Virus record (IMG/VR): IMGVR_UViG_3300032092_000038 | Coordinates: 1 to 54,928 of that record | Length of the DNA: 54,928 bases | Direction: 5' to 3' (one strand) | Source of the DNA: a virus | Shown here: positions 42,992 through 51,371 of the stretch, piece after piece | Position numbering within the stretch: position 1 is the first letter of the stretch | How the letters are laid out: each line of letters opens with the position of its first letter | The notes under the pieces: generated by a model | Told to the model about the DNA's origin: nothing | Database searches by the model: none | What the model saw: the letters and a program-made list of their open reading frames with translations, nothing else | Translations under genes and position numbers: made by a program

Positions 42992-44539
42992 ATGGCTGAA
43001 TTATTTGGTTTTGAGATAAAGCGAAAGAAACAGAAAGAGGTGGCAAGCATCGTCTTGCCATCTCCTGACGATGGCAGCACGATCGTAAACAGTGCTGGGG
43101 GTTACTATGGGATGGTTCTTGATCTAGATTCTTTAATCAAGAACGAGAACGATCTTATTAAGAAATATAGAGAGATCGCACAATATCCAGATTGCGATGC
43201 AGCGATTGAAGATATTGTAAACGAAGCGATTGTATCTGAAGACAATAAGTCTCCAGTTAACATTGTATTAGATCATGTTAAATTATCACCAAGTATTAAG
43301 AATAAAATTCAAGATGAATTTGCTAATATTCTTAAGGTGTTAAAATTTGAAGAGAAATGCAATGACATGTTTCGTTCATGGTACATAGATGGCAGACTCT
43401 ATTACCATATTTTATTAGACGTCAATAAGCCAAAAGATGGCATTATTGAATTAAGATTTATTGATCCACGCAAGATCCGTAAGATTAAAGAAGTTATTAA
43501 AGAGCGTGGACAAAATGGTGCTGAGATTGTTACAGGTGTTGAAGAATACTACATCTATAACGACAAAGGTATTACTGAAGGTAGAACGCAAGGAATCAGA
43601 CTTTCACTTGATTCTGTAATTTTTGTTCCTTCAGGTGTAGTTGATAATAACACTGGTATGACATTGAGTCATTTGCATAAAGCAATTAAACCAGTAAATC
43701 AACTTAAGATGATTGAAGACTCTTTGGTCATCTATAGAATTACTAGAGCACCAGAGCGTAGAGTTTTCTATATTGATGTCGGTAACTTGCCTAAGTTAAA
43801 AGCTGAGCAATATGTTAACGACATTATGAATAAGTTTAAGAATAAAGTTGTTTACGATGCTACTACAGGTGAAGTCAAAGATGACAGAAAACACCTTAGT
43901 ATGCTTGAAGACTTTTGGATGCCACGTCGTGAAGGTGGTAAAGGAACTGAGATTACTACGCTACAAGGTGGTCAAAGTTTAGCAAACATCGAAGACGTTG
44001 AATATTTCCAAAATAAACTTTATCAAGCATTAAGTGTTCCTGTAACACGTCTAAGACAAGATACAGGATTTACCTTAGGTAAAGCATCTGAGATTACACG
44101 TGACGAAGTTAAGTTTAGTAAATTTATTAATCGTCTACGTAAAAAGTTTTCAAAGGTATTCTTAGATACATTAAGAGTACAGCTAATTGCTAAGTCTATT
44201 ATTAGCCCAGATGATTGGGAAGACTTATCGTTAGAGCAGGATATTAAATTTGACTTTATGAAGGATAACTTCTTCGCAGAGTTAAAAGGTACTGAAATTT
44301 TACAAGGTCGACTAAACATGCTTCAAGCAGTTGAACCTTACGTTGGTAAATATTATTCAGTCGAGTGGGTTCGTAAGAACGTCTTACATCAAACAGACGA
44401 AGAGATCGAAGAGATCGATGGTCAGATTGATAGTGAGCAAGAGAAAATTTCTCAGTTACAGTTTGCGCCAACACCAGTTACGCAACAACCTGATGAGATT
44501 GCCCCAGAAGCTGATGGTGAAACACAGAATGTTCCTTAA
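42992..44539 (+). CDS. 20: Portal vertex protein gp20
   Basis: A dodecameric portal that starts head assembly and holds the packaging motor. The 515-aa protein (T4: 524) shows YPDCDAAIEDIVNEAIV, RSWYIDGRLYYHILLDV, FIDPRKIRKIKEVIKE, APERRVFYIDVGNLPK, MPRREGGKGTEITTL-type (WMPRREGGKGTEIT) and LSVPVTRLRQDTGF-type motifs, all diagnostic for T4-type portals and used as marker sequence for this group. The acidic C-terminal tail (about 470-515) is low complexity. Gene 67 follows after 12 bases. Confidence 0.98.
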   Translation: MAELFGFEIKRKKQKEVASIVLPSPDDGSTIVNSAGGYYGMVLDLDSLIKNENDLIKKYREIAQYPDCDAAIEDIVNEAIVSEDNKSPVNIVLDHVKLSPSIKNKIQDEFANILKVLKFEEKCNDMFRSWYIDGRLYYHILLDVNKPKDGIIELRFIDPRKIRKIKEVIKERGQNGAEIVTGVEEYYIYNDKGITEGRTQGIRLSLDSVIFVPSGVVDNNTGMTLSHLHKAIKPVNQLKMIEDSLVIYRITRAPERRVFYIDVGNLPKLKAEQYVNDIMNKFKNKVVYDATTGEVKDDRKHLSMLEDFWMPRREGGKGTEITTLQGGQSLANIEDVEYFQNKLYQALSVPVTRLRQDTGFTLGKASEITRDEVKFSKFINRLRKKFSKVFLDTLRVQLIAKSIISPDDWEDLSLEQDIKFDFMKDNFFAELKGTEILQGRLNMLQAVEPYVGKYYSVEWVRKNVLHQTDEEIEEIDGQIDSEQEKISQLQFAPTPVTQQPDEIAPEADGETQNVP

Positions 44540-44551
44540 GGAGAATAACAG

Positions 44552-44728
44552 ATGAGTACAAGAGATTTAGTTGATGCTATGGTTGCTGGTAAATCGGTCG
44601 ACATGGAATCCGCATTTAATTCATGCGTTGCAGAACGTGTTGCTGAAAAGTTAAACCAAATGAAAGTGGATCTTGCACAAACAATGTTCCAAAGTTCAGA
44701 AGAAACAGAAACCGCTGTAGAAGAGTAA
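44552..44728 (+). CDS. 67: Prohead core protein gp67-like (58 aa)
   Basis: A short frame reading MSTRDLVDAMVAGKSVDMES... and ending SSEETETAVEE. An AAGGAGAA site lies about seven bases upstream. T4 gp67 (80 aa) is a small, acidic internal prohead core protein encoded between 20 and 68; this product has the same place and character (N-terminal helix, acidic tail), and the opening resembles the gp67 of other T4-like marine phages. It would help set prohead size and be degraded by gp21. The homology call is by eye. Confidence 0.78.
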   Translation: MSTRDLVDAMVAGKSVDMESAFNSCVAERVAEKLNQMKVDLAQTMFQSSEETETAVEE

Positions 44729-44732
44729 TCTA

Positions 44733-45278
44733 ATGCTACAGTTTTCGTCATTAAGAAAAAAGATTTTAGGTGCGACGAACATCGCAGAATCTTTTTTATA
44801 CGGTAAGAATAGATCTAATGTAAAAATTACGTCAGATCTATCTGTATACATTAATGGCGAAAAGTTAGATGTAGAATTTTCGAGTTTAGAAGAAGCCAGA
44901 GAATACAGTAAAGAGCATATATCTACACAAGAAATATTAGAAAGTATCGATATAACAATACCAGAAAATAAAGTAGCGTCATATATTAAGAAACACTACA
45001 ATATAGAAAAGATAACCGATACTTTGATCGAGTCATATATTGAATTGGCTTCTTCTAACATTTTTACAGTAGACCCTGTTATTCTTGAAATGAAGACAGG
45101 CTCTACGCTAATCGCTGGAAAATTAGACTATACGCTAGAAGATGGTACTGTAGTTGCTATTGACGAATCTACTCAATCTAACCTAAATATGTTATTGAAA
45201 GACCGTCCCGAGATAGTTGAGTACATGAGAGAATCTAAGGATAATTTTATGCGTATTGTTAGAGACATTAAAGGGTAA
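44733..45278 (+). CDS. Head-operon protein in the gene-68 position
   Basis: A 181-aa soluble protein between gene 67 and gene 21, where T4 has gene 68 (prohead core, 141 aa). Residues 1-90 are mixed (LRKKILGATNIAESFLYGKN, SLEEAREYSKEHIS); residues about 88-181 look like a compact alpha/beta unit (NKVASYIKKHYNIEKITDTL, FTVDPVILEMK, AGKLDYTLEDGTVVAIDE). Charge is mixed. I cannot confirm homology to gp68 by eye; a role in prohead core or capsid assembly is inferred from position alone. Confidence 0.8.
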   Translation: MLQFSSLRKKILGATNIAESFLYGKNRSNVKITSDLSVYINGEKLDVEFSSLEEAREYSKEHISTQEILESIDITIPENKVASYIKKHYNIEKITDTLIESYIELASSNIFTVDPVILEMKTGSTLIAGKLDYTLEDGTVVAIDESTQSNLNMLLKDRPEIVEYMRESKDNFMRIVRDIKG

Positions 45279-45281
45279 GAA

Positions 45282-45689
45282 ATGGCTGCTACTAAAACAG
45301 TAACAAAGAAAACAAATAAAGATGCGATCGTTAGAATCGTTGCGACAGCTGCGAATGACACATCAACGATTGACCTTCAAACCGATCTTAAACTTACAAA
45401 CGAAACATTAGGCGCAGCCCAAAAGGTTTATATTTCAGCTGCTTATTTTAGCACAGCTGCGAATGTAAGTTTAACTAGAAACAGCGTAGTAGTTGCTAAC
45501 TACTTTGGTGGTGGCGATCATATCGATGCTGAGTGGGTTCTTACCGATCAAGAAACACACGATATCGTTGTTACCTTTGGTGGCGCTGGAATGATTATGT
45601 TGCATCTTAAGAAAATTGATGGATATAATGATCCAATCGAAACTGCAGCTTTCGGTATCTATGATGACGAAACTGTTGTAGGGAGTTAA
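45282..45689 (+). CDS. Unknown beta-rich protein between core and protease genes
   Basis: A 135-aa protein with a basic Lys/Thr N-terminus (TKTVTKKTNKD) followed by a beta-sandwich-like body (VRIVATAANDTSTIDLQTDL, VYISAAYFSTAANVSLTRNS, HDIVVTFGGAGMIMLHLKKI). No enzyme motif, signal peptide or membrane helix. T4 has no structural gene at this point between 68 and 21. Its fold-like pattern and head-operon placement make a capsid accessory or decoration protein a reasonable but unproven guess. Confidence 0.8.
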   Translation: MAATKTVTKKTNKDAIVRIVATAANDTSTIDLQTDLKLTNETLGAAQKVYISAAYFSTAANVSLTRNSVVVANYFGGGDHIDAEWVLTDQETHDIVVTFGGAGMIMLHLKKIDGYNDPIETAAFGIYDDETVVGS

Positions 45690-45692
45690 TCA

Positions 45693-46346
45693 ATGAAACT
45701 CATTAGAGAAGAAGTACAAGACATTAAGTTTGTTGTAGAAGAAAAAGTAGGAAAGAAAAAAGACTACTTTATTGAAGGTATCTTCTTGCAAGCTGATATT
45801 AAAAACCGTAACGGTCGCATGTATCCATCTGAAATTATGGATAAAGAAGTTGCTCGTTACATGGAAGAAACAGTGCAGAATAATCGTGCCTTTGGCGAAC
45901 TGGGACATCCAGACGGTCCAGGCATTAACCTTCATCTTGTTTCGCATATGATTACATCATTGCGCAAGGAAGGTAGTAACTACGTTGGTAGAGCAAAGAT
46001 TTTAGAAACACCAAATGGTATGATCGCTAGAGGTCTTTTAGACGGTGGCGCAAACCTTGGAGTTTCTTCAAGAGCAATGGGTTCACTTAAAGAAAACAAA
46101 GACGGTGTCCAAATTGTTCAAGACGATTTCATGTTGTCAACCGCAGCAGATATCGTTGCCGACCCTTCAGCACCAGATGCTTTCGTTCGTGGCATTATGG
46201 AAGGTAAGGAGTGGGTTTTCGTTGATGGGAAATTTGTGGAGAAACATATAGATGAAGTTAAGCGTGTAATACGTAAGACATCATCGAAGAATTTAACGGA
46301 AGCCAAGATCCGTGCTTTCCAGAATTTTTTGAGTAAAATCAAATAA
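45693..46346 (+). CDS. 21: Prohead core protease gp21
   Basis: A serine protease that matures the prohead by cleaving gp23, core proteins and itself. The 217-aa product (T4: 212) has the catalytic His in RAFGELGHPDGP (H72) and the catalytic Ser in LGVSSRAMG (S125), as in the T4/herpes-type assemblin fold. YFIEGIFLQADIKNRNGRMYP is the usual family opening. It lies between the core genes and scaffold 22 as in T4. A GGAG site precedes the ATG. Confidence 0.97.
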   Translation: MKLIREEVQDIKFVVEEKVGKKKDYFIEGIFLQADIKNRNGRMYPSEIMDKEVARYMEETVQNNRAFGELGHPDGPGINLHLVSHMITSLRKEGSNYVGRAKILETPNGMIARGLLDGGANLGVSSRAMGSLKENKDGVQIVQDDFMLSTAADIVADPSAPDAFVRGIMEGKEWVFVDGKFVEKHIDEVKRVIRKTSSKNLTEAKIRAFQNFLSKIK

Positions 46347-46348
46347 TT

Positions 46349-46356
46349 TATAAATA
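46349..46356 (+). promoter_or_regulatory. Late promoter (TATAAATA) for scaffold and capsid genes
   Basis: A perfect TATAAATA lies just after the gene 21 stop and 45 bases before the gene 22 ATG. It would serve genes 22 and 23, which end at a strong terminator. Confidence 0.8.
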
Positions 46357-46393
46357 ATTACAATAGAACTCATCCAGTTACAGGAGACCAAAG

Positions 46394-47401
46394 ATGTCAA
46401 TTGAAAAGAAAATTGCCGAGATGCTAGCTGAATCACAAAAGCTGCAGGCATCGTTGGGCGAAGAACAAAATCCAGACAATAAGAGAAATGATGTTCGCGA
46501 GCCAACAGCACCAACAACTAAGAAAGGTGATGTTAAGAGCAATGCTTCAGCTCCAGAATCATCAAATCTTAAAGCAGTAAAAGAAGAAGACGAAACAATC
46601 GAAGACGAAACTCTAGTAGAAGAAGAGATCGTTGAAGAAGAAATCGTTGACGAGAAGAAAGAAAGAGAAATCACAGTTGATGTCAGCGAAGATGTAGCTG
46701 CTCTTGTTAACGGTGAAGGTCTTTCAGAAGAATTTAAAACTAAAGCTGCAACAATTTTTGAAGCAGCAGTAGTTACTCGAGTTAAGCAAGAAGTCGCTAA
46801 ACTCGAAGAAGAGTTTGATGCAAAACTTGCTGAGCAAGTTGAGAGCTTCAAAGAGGGTCTTGTTGAAAAGGTTGATGGATATCTCAACTATATGGTTGAG
46901 CAGTGGATTGCAGATAATGAACTTGCCCTTGAATCTGGTATTAAGTCTGAAATTATGGAAGACTTTATCGAGAAGATTAAAGTTGCTTTCCAAGAGTCTT
47001 ACATTGAAATTCCTGAAGAGCGTTTCGATGTATTGGCAGACATGGAAGAAAAACTTCAGTCTCTTGAATCCAAACTTGACGAAACTGTCGCTAAGAATGT
47101 TGAATTGACAAAGTCTATCAATGAGTCTGCTCGTCAGGCAACAATTGATGCTTATGTTAAAGACATGGCTGACACAGAAGTAGAGAAGTTTAAGTCTTTA
47201 GCAGAAGAATTGGCTTATGATGATGCTGAGTCATTTAAGGCAAAACTTCAGACAATACGTGAAAACTACTTTACTAAGAAGGCAACTTCAGAAGTTAAGT
47301 CTGTTGTAACAGACAGCGCAGTAGAAGAGCTAAAAGAAGAGAAGGTCGTTGACCCATCTGTTAAGGCTTATCTAGCTGCATTTAACAGTATCAAGAAATA
47401 A
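46394..47401 (+). CDS. 22: Prohead scaffold core protein gp22
   Basis: The main internal scaffold around which gp23 assembles; later cut up by gp21. The 335-aa protein (T4: 269) is Glu/Lys-rich and mostly helical: an acidic N-terminal half (EEDETIEDETLVEEEIVEEE), then long helices such as FKTKAATIFEAAVVTRVKQE and LVEKVDGYLNYMVEQWIADN (about residues 116-180) that match gp22 family style, and coiled-coil segments up to the end (DPSVKAYLAAFNSIKK). It sits directly before gene 23 as expected. AGGAG site upstream. Confidence 0.93.
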   Translation: MSIEKKIAEMLAESQKLQASLGEEQNPDNKRNDVREPTAPTTKKGDVKSNASAPESSNLKAVKEEDETIEDETLVEEEIVEEEIVDEKKEREITVDVSEDVAALVNGEGLSEEFKTKAATIFEAAVVTRVKQEVAKLEEEFDAKLAEQVESFKEGLVEKVDGYLNYMVEQWIADNELALESGIKSEIMEDFIEKIKVAFQESYIEIPEERFDVLADMEEKLQSLESKLDETVAKNVELTKSINESARQATIDAYVKDMADTEVEKFKSLAEELAYDDAESFKAKLQTIRENYFTKKATSEVKSVVTDSAVEELKEEKVVDPSVKAYLAAFNSIKK

Positions 47402-47426
47402 TAACAATCCACATTAGGAGTAAACA

Positions 47427-48758
47427 ATGGACCGCACAGATCTATTAAAAAAATGGGCACCGATTCTAGAACATGAATCAATGCCAACAATCAAAGACAA
47501 CTACCGTAAGGAAGTTACAGCTGTTCTACTAGAGAACCAAGAAAAGGCTCTTAAAGAAGAACGTCAACAACTATTTGAGACAACTCCAGTTAACGCTGCT
47601 GGTGCTGGTATCTCTCTTGGTGGCGCAGGTACTAACGCTAATATGGCTGGCTATGACCCAGTTCTTATCAGCCTAGTGCGTCGTGCAGCTCCACAAATGA
47701 TCGCTTATGACATTTGCGGTGTTCAGCCAATGACACAACCAACTGGTCTTATCTTCGCAATGAAGAGCAAATACAGCGCACAAAACGGTGCTGAAGCTCT
47801 TTACAACGAAGCTGACACATTGTTCTCTGGTACTGGTGACCGTGACAGCGGTACTTCTGGCTACCAAGGCGCACGTGGTAACAACCCATATGACACCAAC
47901 TATGACATCGGTCGTGGTATGACTACAGCTACTGCTGAAGATCTAGGTGGCGCAAATACTTTCAACGAAATGGCTTTCTCTATCGAGAAAACTAGCGTGA
48001 CTGCAAAGACACGTGCTTTGAAAGCTGAATACACAATCGAACTAGCACAAGACTTGAAATCAGTTCATGGTCTTGATGCTGAAGGCGAATTGTCAAGCAT
48101 CCTTTCAACAGAAATCTTGGCTGAAATCAACCGTGAAGTTGTACGTACTGTGTACTCTTCTGCTAAGGTTGGTGCTCAAGCTGGAACAGCAAACGCTGGT
48201 GTGTTCGACTTAGACGTTGACGCTAACGGTCGTTGGTCTGTTGAGAAGTTCAAAGGCTTGCTATTCCAAATCGAGCGTGAAGCAAACGCAATTGCTCAAC
48301 AAACTCGTCGTGGACGTGGTAACTTCATCATCTGCTCTAGCGATGTTGCTTCTGCAATGGCTATGGCTGGTGTTCTTGACTATACTCCAGCTCTTGCTGG
48401 CAACAACGGTTTGAATGTTGATGAGTCTTCAACAACTTTCGCTGGTGTTCTAAATGGTCGCTACAAAGTTTATGTTGACCCATATACAGTTGCTAACGCA
48501 TCTGCTGGTACTGGTCAACAGTTCTTCGTGGTTGGTTACAAAGGCACTTCAGCATTCGATGCTGGTTTGTTCTACTGCCCATACGTTCCTCTACAATTGG
48601 TTCGTGCAATCGACCCAGCTACTTTCCAACCAAAGATTGGTTTCAAGACTCGCTACGGCATGGTCTCAAATCCATTCGTTCAATTGGACGGTTCTGGCAA
48701 CATGGTTGCTGGCGAAAACTACTACTACCGCAAGGTACGTGTAAACAACCTAATGTAA
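47427..48758 (+). CDS. 23: Major capsid protein gp23
   Basis: Forms the hexamers of the head. The 443-aa product (T4: 521) has an HK97-type fold region with VLISLVRRAAPQMIAYDICG, VQPMTQPTGLIFAMKSKYS, FNEMAFSIEKTSVTAKTRAL, KAEYTIELAQDLKSVHGLDA and FFVVGYKGTSAFDAGLFYCP, diagnostic for T4-type gp23. The N-terminal about 51 residues are a helical, charged delta-type region; LFE51-T52 fits the gp21 cleavage rule (Ile/Leu-x-Glu). A strong AGGAG site and the terminator behind it fit very high expression. Confidence 0.98.
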   Translation: MDRTDLLKKWAPILEHESMPTIKDNYRKEVTAVLLENQEKALKEERQQLFETTPVNAAGAGISLGGAGTNANMAGYDPVLISLVRRAAPQMIAYDICGVQPMTQPTGLIFAMKSKYSAQNGAEALYNEADTLFSGTGDRDSGTSGYQGARGNNPYDTNYDIGRGMTTATAEDLGGANTFNEMAFSIEKTSVTAKTRALKAEYTIELAQDLKSVHGLDAEGELSSILSTEILAEINREVVRTVYSSAKVGAQAGTANAGVFDLDVDANGRWSVEKFKGLLFQIEREANAIAQQTRRGRGNFIICSSDVASAMAMAGVLDYTPALAGNNGLNVDESSTTFAGVLNGRYKVYVDPYTVANASAGTGQQFFVVGYKGTSAFDAGLFYCPYVPLQLVRAIDPATFQPKIGFKTRYGMVSNPFVQLDGSGNMVAGENYYYRKVRVNNLM

Positions 48759-48788
48759 TTGGTTGAGCCACCAATAAGAGTGGTATTT

Positions 48789-48817
48789 AAAAGGGAGACT
48801 TCGGTCTCCCTTTTTTT
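48789..48817 (+). terminator. Strong intrinsic terminator after the capsid gene
   Basis: AAAAGGGAGAC-TTCG-GTCTCCCTTTT forms an 11-pair stem capped by the very stable UUCG tetraloop, followed by a T tract. It ends the head operon 30-60 bases after the gene 23 stop. Confidence 0.93.
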
Positions 48818-48821
48818 ATCT

Positions 48822-48829
48822 TATAAATA
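48822..48829 (+). promoter_or_regulatory. Late promoter (TATAAATA) for the tube-fold gene
   Basis: A perfect TATAAATA directly after the gene 23 terminator and 35 bases upstream of the next ATG. It restarts late transcription for the 177-aa tail protein. Confidence 0.8.
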
Positions 48830-48856
48830 GTCATATTACCTATTAGAGATAACACT

Positions 48857-49390
48857 ATGGCGCAAGTTTTAACCTGTCCTGTTCCAGACAATATCAATTT
48901 TTTAAGTCCTAACGGATTTAAACTCTCTATTGAGAAATTGCCTGAGTTAACATTTTTCGCACAAGAAGTAAACCTTCCTGGACTCCAATTAGGTGAGCCA
49001 GAGTTTGGTACACCATTCTCACGTGTTCCTGTTCCTGGCGAAACATTAACCTATGATTCTTTTGAGATTCGTTTTATGGTTGATGAAAGGATGAAAAACT
49101 ACAAAGCAATTTATAGTTGGATGATTGCTCTTGGATTCCCAGAGTCATACTCTCAATATGTAAATTTTGTTGATGCTGCTGAGTTGAACAATATCAGCGA
49201 ATTGGCATCAAACTATTCTGATGCTACTTTGCAAATCTTAACAAACGTGAATACAGATAATCAACTCGTGCAGTTCTATGATTGTTTTCCTGTAAGTTTA
49301 TCGTCAATGATTTTCCAAACGCAAAACCAAGACGTACAGTACATTGGAGCAACTGCTACGTTTAAATTCTCATACTACAAGTTCTTGTAA
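48857..49390 (+). CDS. Tail-tube-fold protein (gp54/gp3-type candidate)
   Basis: A 177-aa protein with the sequence pattern of the phage tube fold: GFKLSIEKLPELTFFAQEVN, LPGLQLGEPEFGTPFSRVPV, LTYDSFEIRFMVDERMKNYK, then IYSWMIALG, ending in YIGATATFKFSYYKF. The PGE-LTYD-F-I-FMVDE--NYKAI--W stretch is much like the tube domain of T4 gp54. At 177 aa it is too short for full gp54 (320) and near the length of gp3 (176), so it could be the tube initiator, the tube terminator or another tube-like ring. It has its own late promoter between the gene 23 terminator and uvsY. Confidence 0.85.
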   Translation: MAQVLTCPVPDNINFLSPNGFKLSIEKLPELTFFAQEVNLPGLQLGEPEFGTPFSRVPVPGETLTYDSFEIRFMVDERMKNYKAIYSWMIALGFPESYSQYVNFVDAAELNNISELASNYSDATLQILTNVNTDNQLVQFYDCFPVSLSSMIFQTQNQDVQYIGATATFKFSYYKFL

Positions 49391-49395
49391 ACAAA

Positions 49396-49424
49396 TTTAC
49401 AATTATTGACATTTAGGGTATAAT
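49396..49424 (+). promoter_or_regulatory. Sigma70-type promoter for uvsY-uvsW
   Basis: TTTACA (49396-49401), a 17-base spacer and TATAAT (49419-49424) give a near-consensus host-type promoter. It precedes uvsY by about 25 bases. This fits early or middle expression of the recombination genes, in contrast to the late boxes upstream. Confidence 0.7.
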
Positions 49425-49449
49425 AGAGTATATACCTACGGAGATTATT

Positions 49450-49887
49450 ATGAACATTGAACAATTACAAGAGATGTGGGCGGTCGACTGCCAGATAGAC
49501 GATGATCGTCTTGACAAAGAAGCAGTCAGAACACCTAACCTGCACTCGAAATATCTAAACATTCTAATCGCAAATAAATTGAAACTTGCTAAAGTCAAGG
49601 CAGACTACAACACACTTAGACAAGCAAAGTTTCGTTACTATCGTGGCGAGATGGGTAAACAAGAATTAGAAGATTATGGATGGGGGCAGTGGCAAGGCGC
49701 AAAGCCACTTAAGAATGAAATGGATGAATTTCTATCTGGCGACGCAGAATTAAATAAAGAATATGTCAGGATGGAATATGTTTCTGCCATAGTTACCTTC
49801 TGCGAATCTATCCTTAATCAAATTAAATCAAGAGACTTTCAAATCAAAGGTGCGATTGACTGGAAGAAATTTATTAGTGGTGCTTAA
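49450..49887 (+). CDS. uvsY: Recombination mediator UvsY
   Basis: UvsY loads the UvsX recombinase onto single-stranded DNA by displacing gp32. The 145-aa product (T4: 137) shows IEQLQEMWAVDCQIDDDRLD at the start, TPNLHSKYLNILIANKLKL, AKFRYYRGEMGKQELE and the strongly conserved end FCESILNQIKSRDFQIKGAI followed by WKKFISG. It is followed by uvsW with a one-base overlap. A GGAG site precedes the ATG. Confidence 0.95.
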   Translation: MNIEQLQEMWAVDCQIDDDRLDKEAVRTPNLHSKYLNILIANKLKLAKVKADYNTLRQAKFRYYRGEMGKQELEDYGWGQWQGAKPLKNEMDEFLSGDAELNKEYVRMEYVSAIVTFCESILNQIKSRDFQIKGAIDWKKFISGA

Positions 49888-51371
49888 TGAAGTTAAAGAT
49901 TGAAAAACTAGACAATGTATACGTAAGGGTTCTTTCAGAAGATGAAGGAATCTTATACGAACTTGCAGAGTTCTTTACATATGAATATCCAGGAGCAAGG
50001 TTTACACCACAGTATCGTGCTAGACTTTGGGACGGTAAAGTCCGTATGTATGATATTATGCGCAAGACTCTTTACGTTGGTCTAGTAAAGTATGTTGAAA
50101 GTTTTGCGTTTGAACGTGGGTATGAAATTGAGTGGGTAAATCAAGTTATCACTCAAACTAATGTTGACTTAGAAACTGTTTCTAAATTTGCTGCTTGGTT
50201 AAACCCAATGGGACACGGTAAACCTATCGAGATCCGTGACTACCAATTAGAAGCAGTACATAAAGCGATTCAAGATGAACGAACTTTACTCTTATCGCCA
50301 ACTGCATCAGGTAAGTCGTTTATTATCTATACAACTATGAGATGGCATTTAAATGAAGGACGTAAACAAATTATTATTGTTCCTACTACATCTCTAGTTG
50401 AGCAACTATACGCAGACTTTGCGGACTACTCATCTGCTAATGGGTGGAGGGTTGATCGACACTGCCAGAAACTATACTCTGGCTTCCCTAAAGAATTTAA
50501 TTCAGACGTGCTAATTACTACATGGCAGTCTATCTACAAACAACCAAAAAGTTGGTTTAACCAATTTGAAGTAATCTTTGGTGACGAAGCGCATCAATTT
50601 AAAGCCAAGTCGTTAACTACTGTAATGGAAAAATTGACAGAGGTTAGATATAGAGTTGGTACTACAGGAACGCTAGACAATAAGAAAGTACATAAACTTG
50701 TACTGGAAGGTATCTTTGGACCGATGCATAGGGTTACTACCACTAAGCAACTAATGGAGAGCCAGAGACTAGCAAACCTAAATATAACATGTATACTACT
50801 AAAATATGATGACATAACACGTCAGGGTAGAAAGAATAACCAATATCAAGACGAGATGGACTTTTTAGTTTCTCACGACAAGAGAAACAATTTTATTTCT
50901 AATTTGGCATTAAAGTCAAAGGGAAATACTCTTGTTCTTTTCCAGTATGTAGAGAAACATGGTAAAGTCTTACACGATATAATTCTGTCTAAAGTTCACG
51001 AGGATAGAAAAGTATTTTTCGTTTATGGTGGTACCGAAACAACTGATAGAGAAGCCATCCGTCATATTACTGAGGGCGAAGAAGACGCTATCATTATTGC
51101 TTCGTTTGGTACCTTCTCGACAGGTATTAATATACCTTCGATTGAAAATGTTATTTTTGCTTCACCTTCTAAGAGCAAGATCCGCAACCTACAAAGTATT
51201 GGTCGTGGCTTAAGATTAAAAGAAGGTAAGACTGAATGTAACTTGTATGATATTGCTGACGACCTATCATGGAAGTCTTGGAAGAATCATACATTGCATC
51301 ACTTTGCGGAAAGAATAAAAACCTATTCCGAAGAGAAGTTTGATTACAAGTTAGTAGAGGTCAAGATATGA
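49887..51371 (+). CDS. uvsW: Helicase UvsW
   Basis: A superfamily-2 helicase that moves branched DNA (R-loops, Holliday junctions, stalled forks) and controls the shift to recombination-driven replication. The 494-aa protein (T4: about 503) has an N-terminal DNA-binding region (1-100), Walker A SPTASGKS (137-144), DEAH box GDEAH (232-236), TGTL motif III-like segment (260), and motif VI QSIGRGLR (436-443). The start overlaps uvsY, and the next gene overlaps its stop as ATGA. Confidence 0.97.
   Translation: MKLKIEKLDNVYVRVLSEDEGILYELAEFFTYEYPGARFTPQYRARLWDGKVRMYDIMRKTLYVGLVKYVESFAFERGYEIEWVNQVITQTNVDLETVSKFAAWLNPMGHGKPIEIRDYQLEAVHKAIQDERTLLLSPTASGKSFIIYTTMRWHLNEGRKQIIIVPTTSLVEQLYADFADYSSANGWRVDRHCQKLYSGFPKEFNSDVLITTWQSIYKQPKSWFNQFEVIFGDEAHQFKAKSLTTVMEKLTEVRYRVGTTGTLDNKKVHKLVLEGIFGPMHRVTTTKQLMESQRLANLNITCILLKYDDITRQGRKNNQYQDEMDFLVSHDKRNNFISNLALKSKGNTLVLFQYVEKHGKVLHDIILSKVHEDRKVFFVYGGTETTDREAIRHITEGEEDAIIIASFGTFSTGINIPSIENVIFASPSKSKIRNLQSIGRGLRLKEGKTECNLYDIADDLSWKSWKNHTLHHFAERIKTYSEEKFDYKLVEVKI

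Noticed and set aside
46378-46887. 169-aa minus-strand open frame opposite gene 22
   Set aside because: A Ser/Thr-rich shadow of the Glu-rich scaffold gene; no ribosome site or independent signal.
49406-49424. TTGACA close to TATAAT as the uvsY promoter
   Set aside because: The spacing is only seven bases, too short for a -35/-10 pair; TTTACA at 49396 with a 17-base spacer fits instead.
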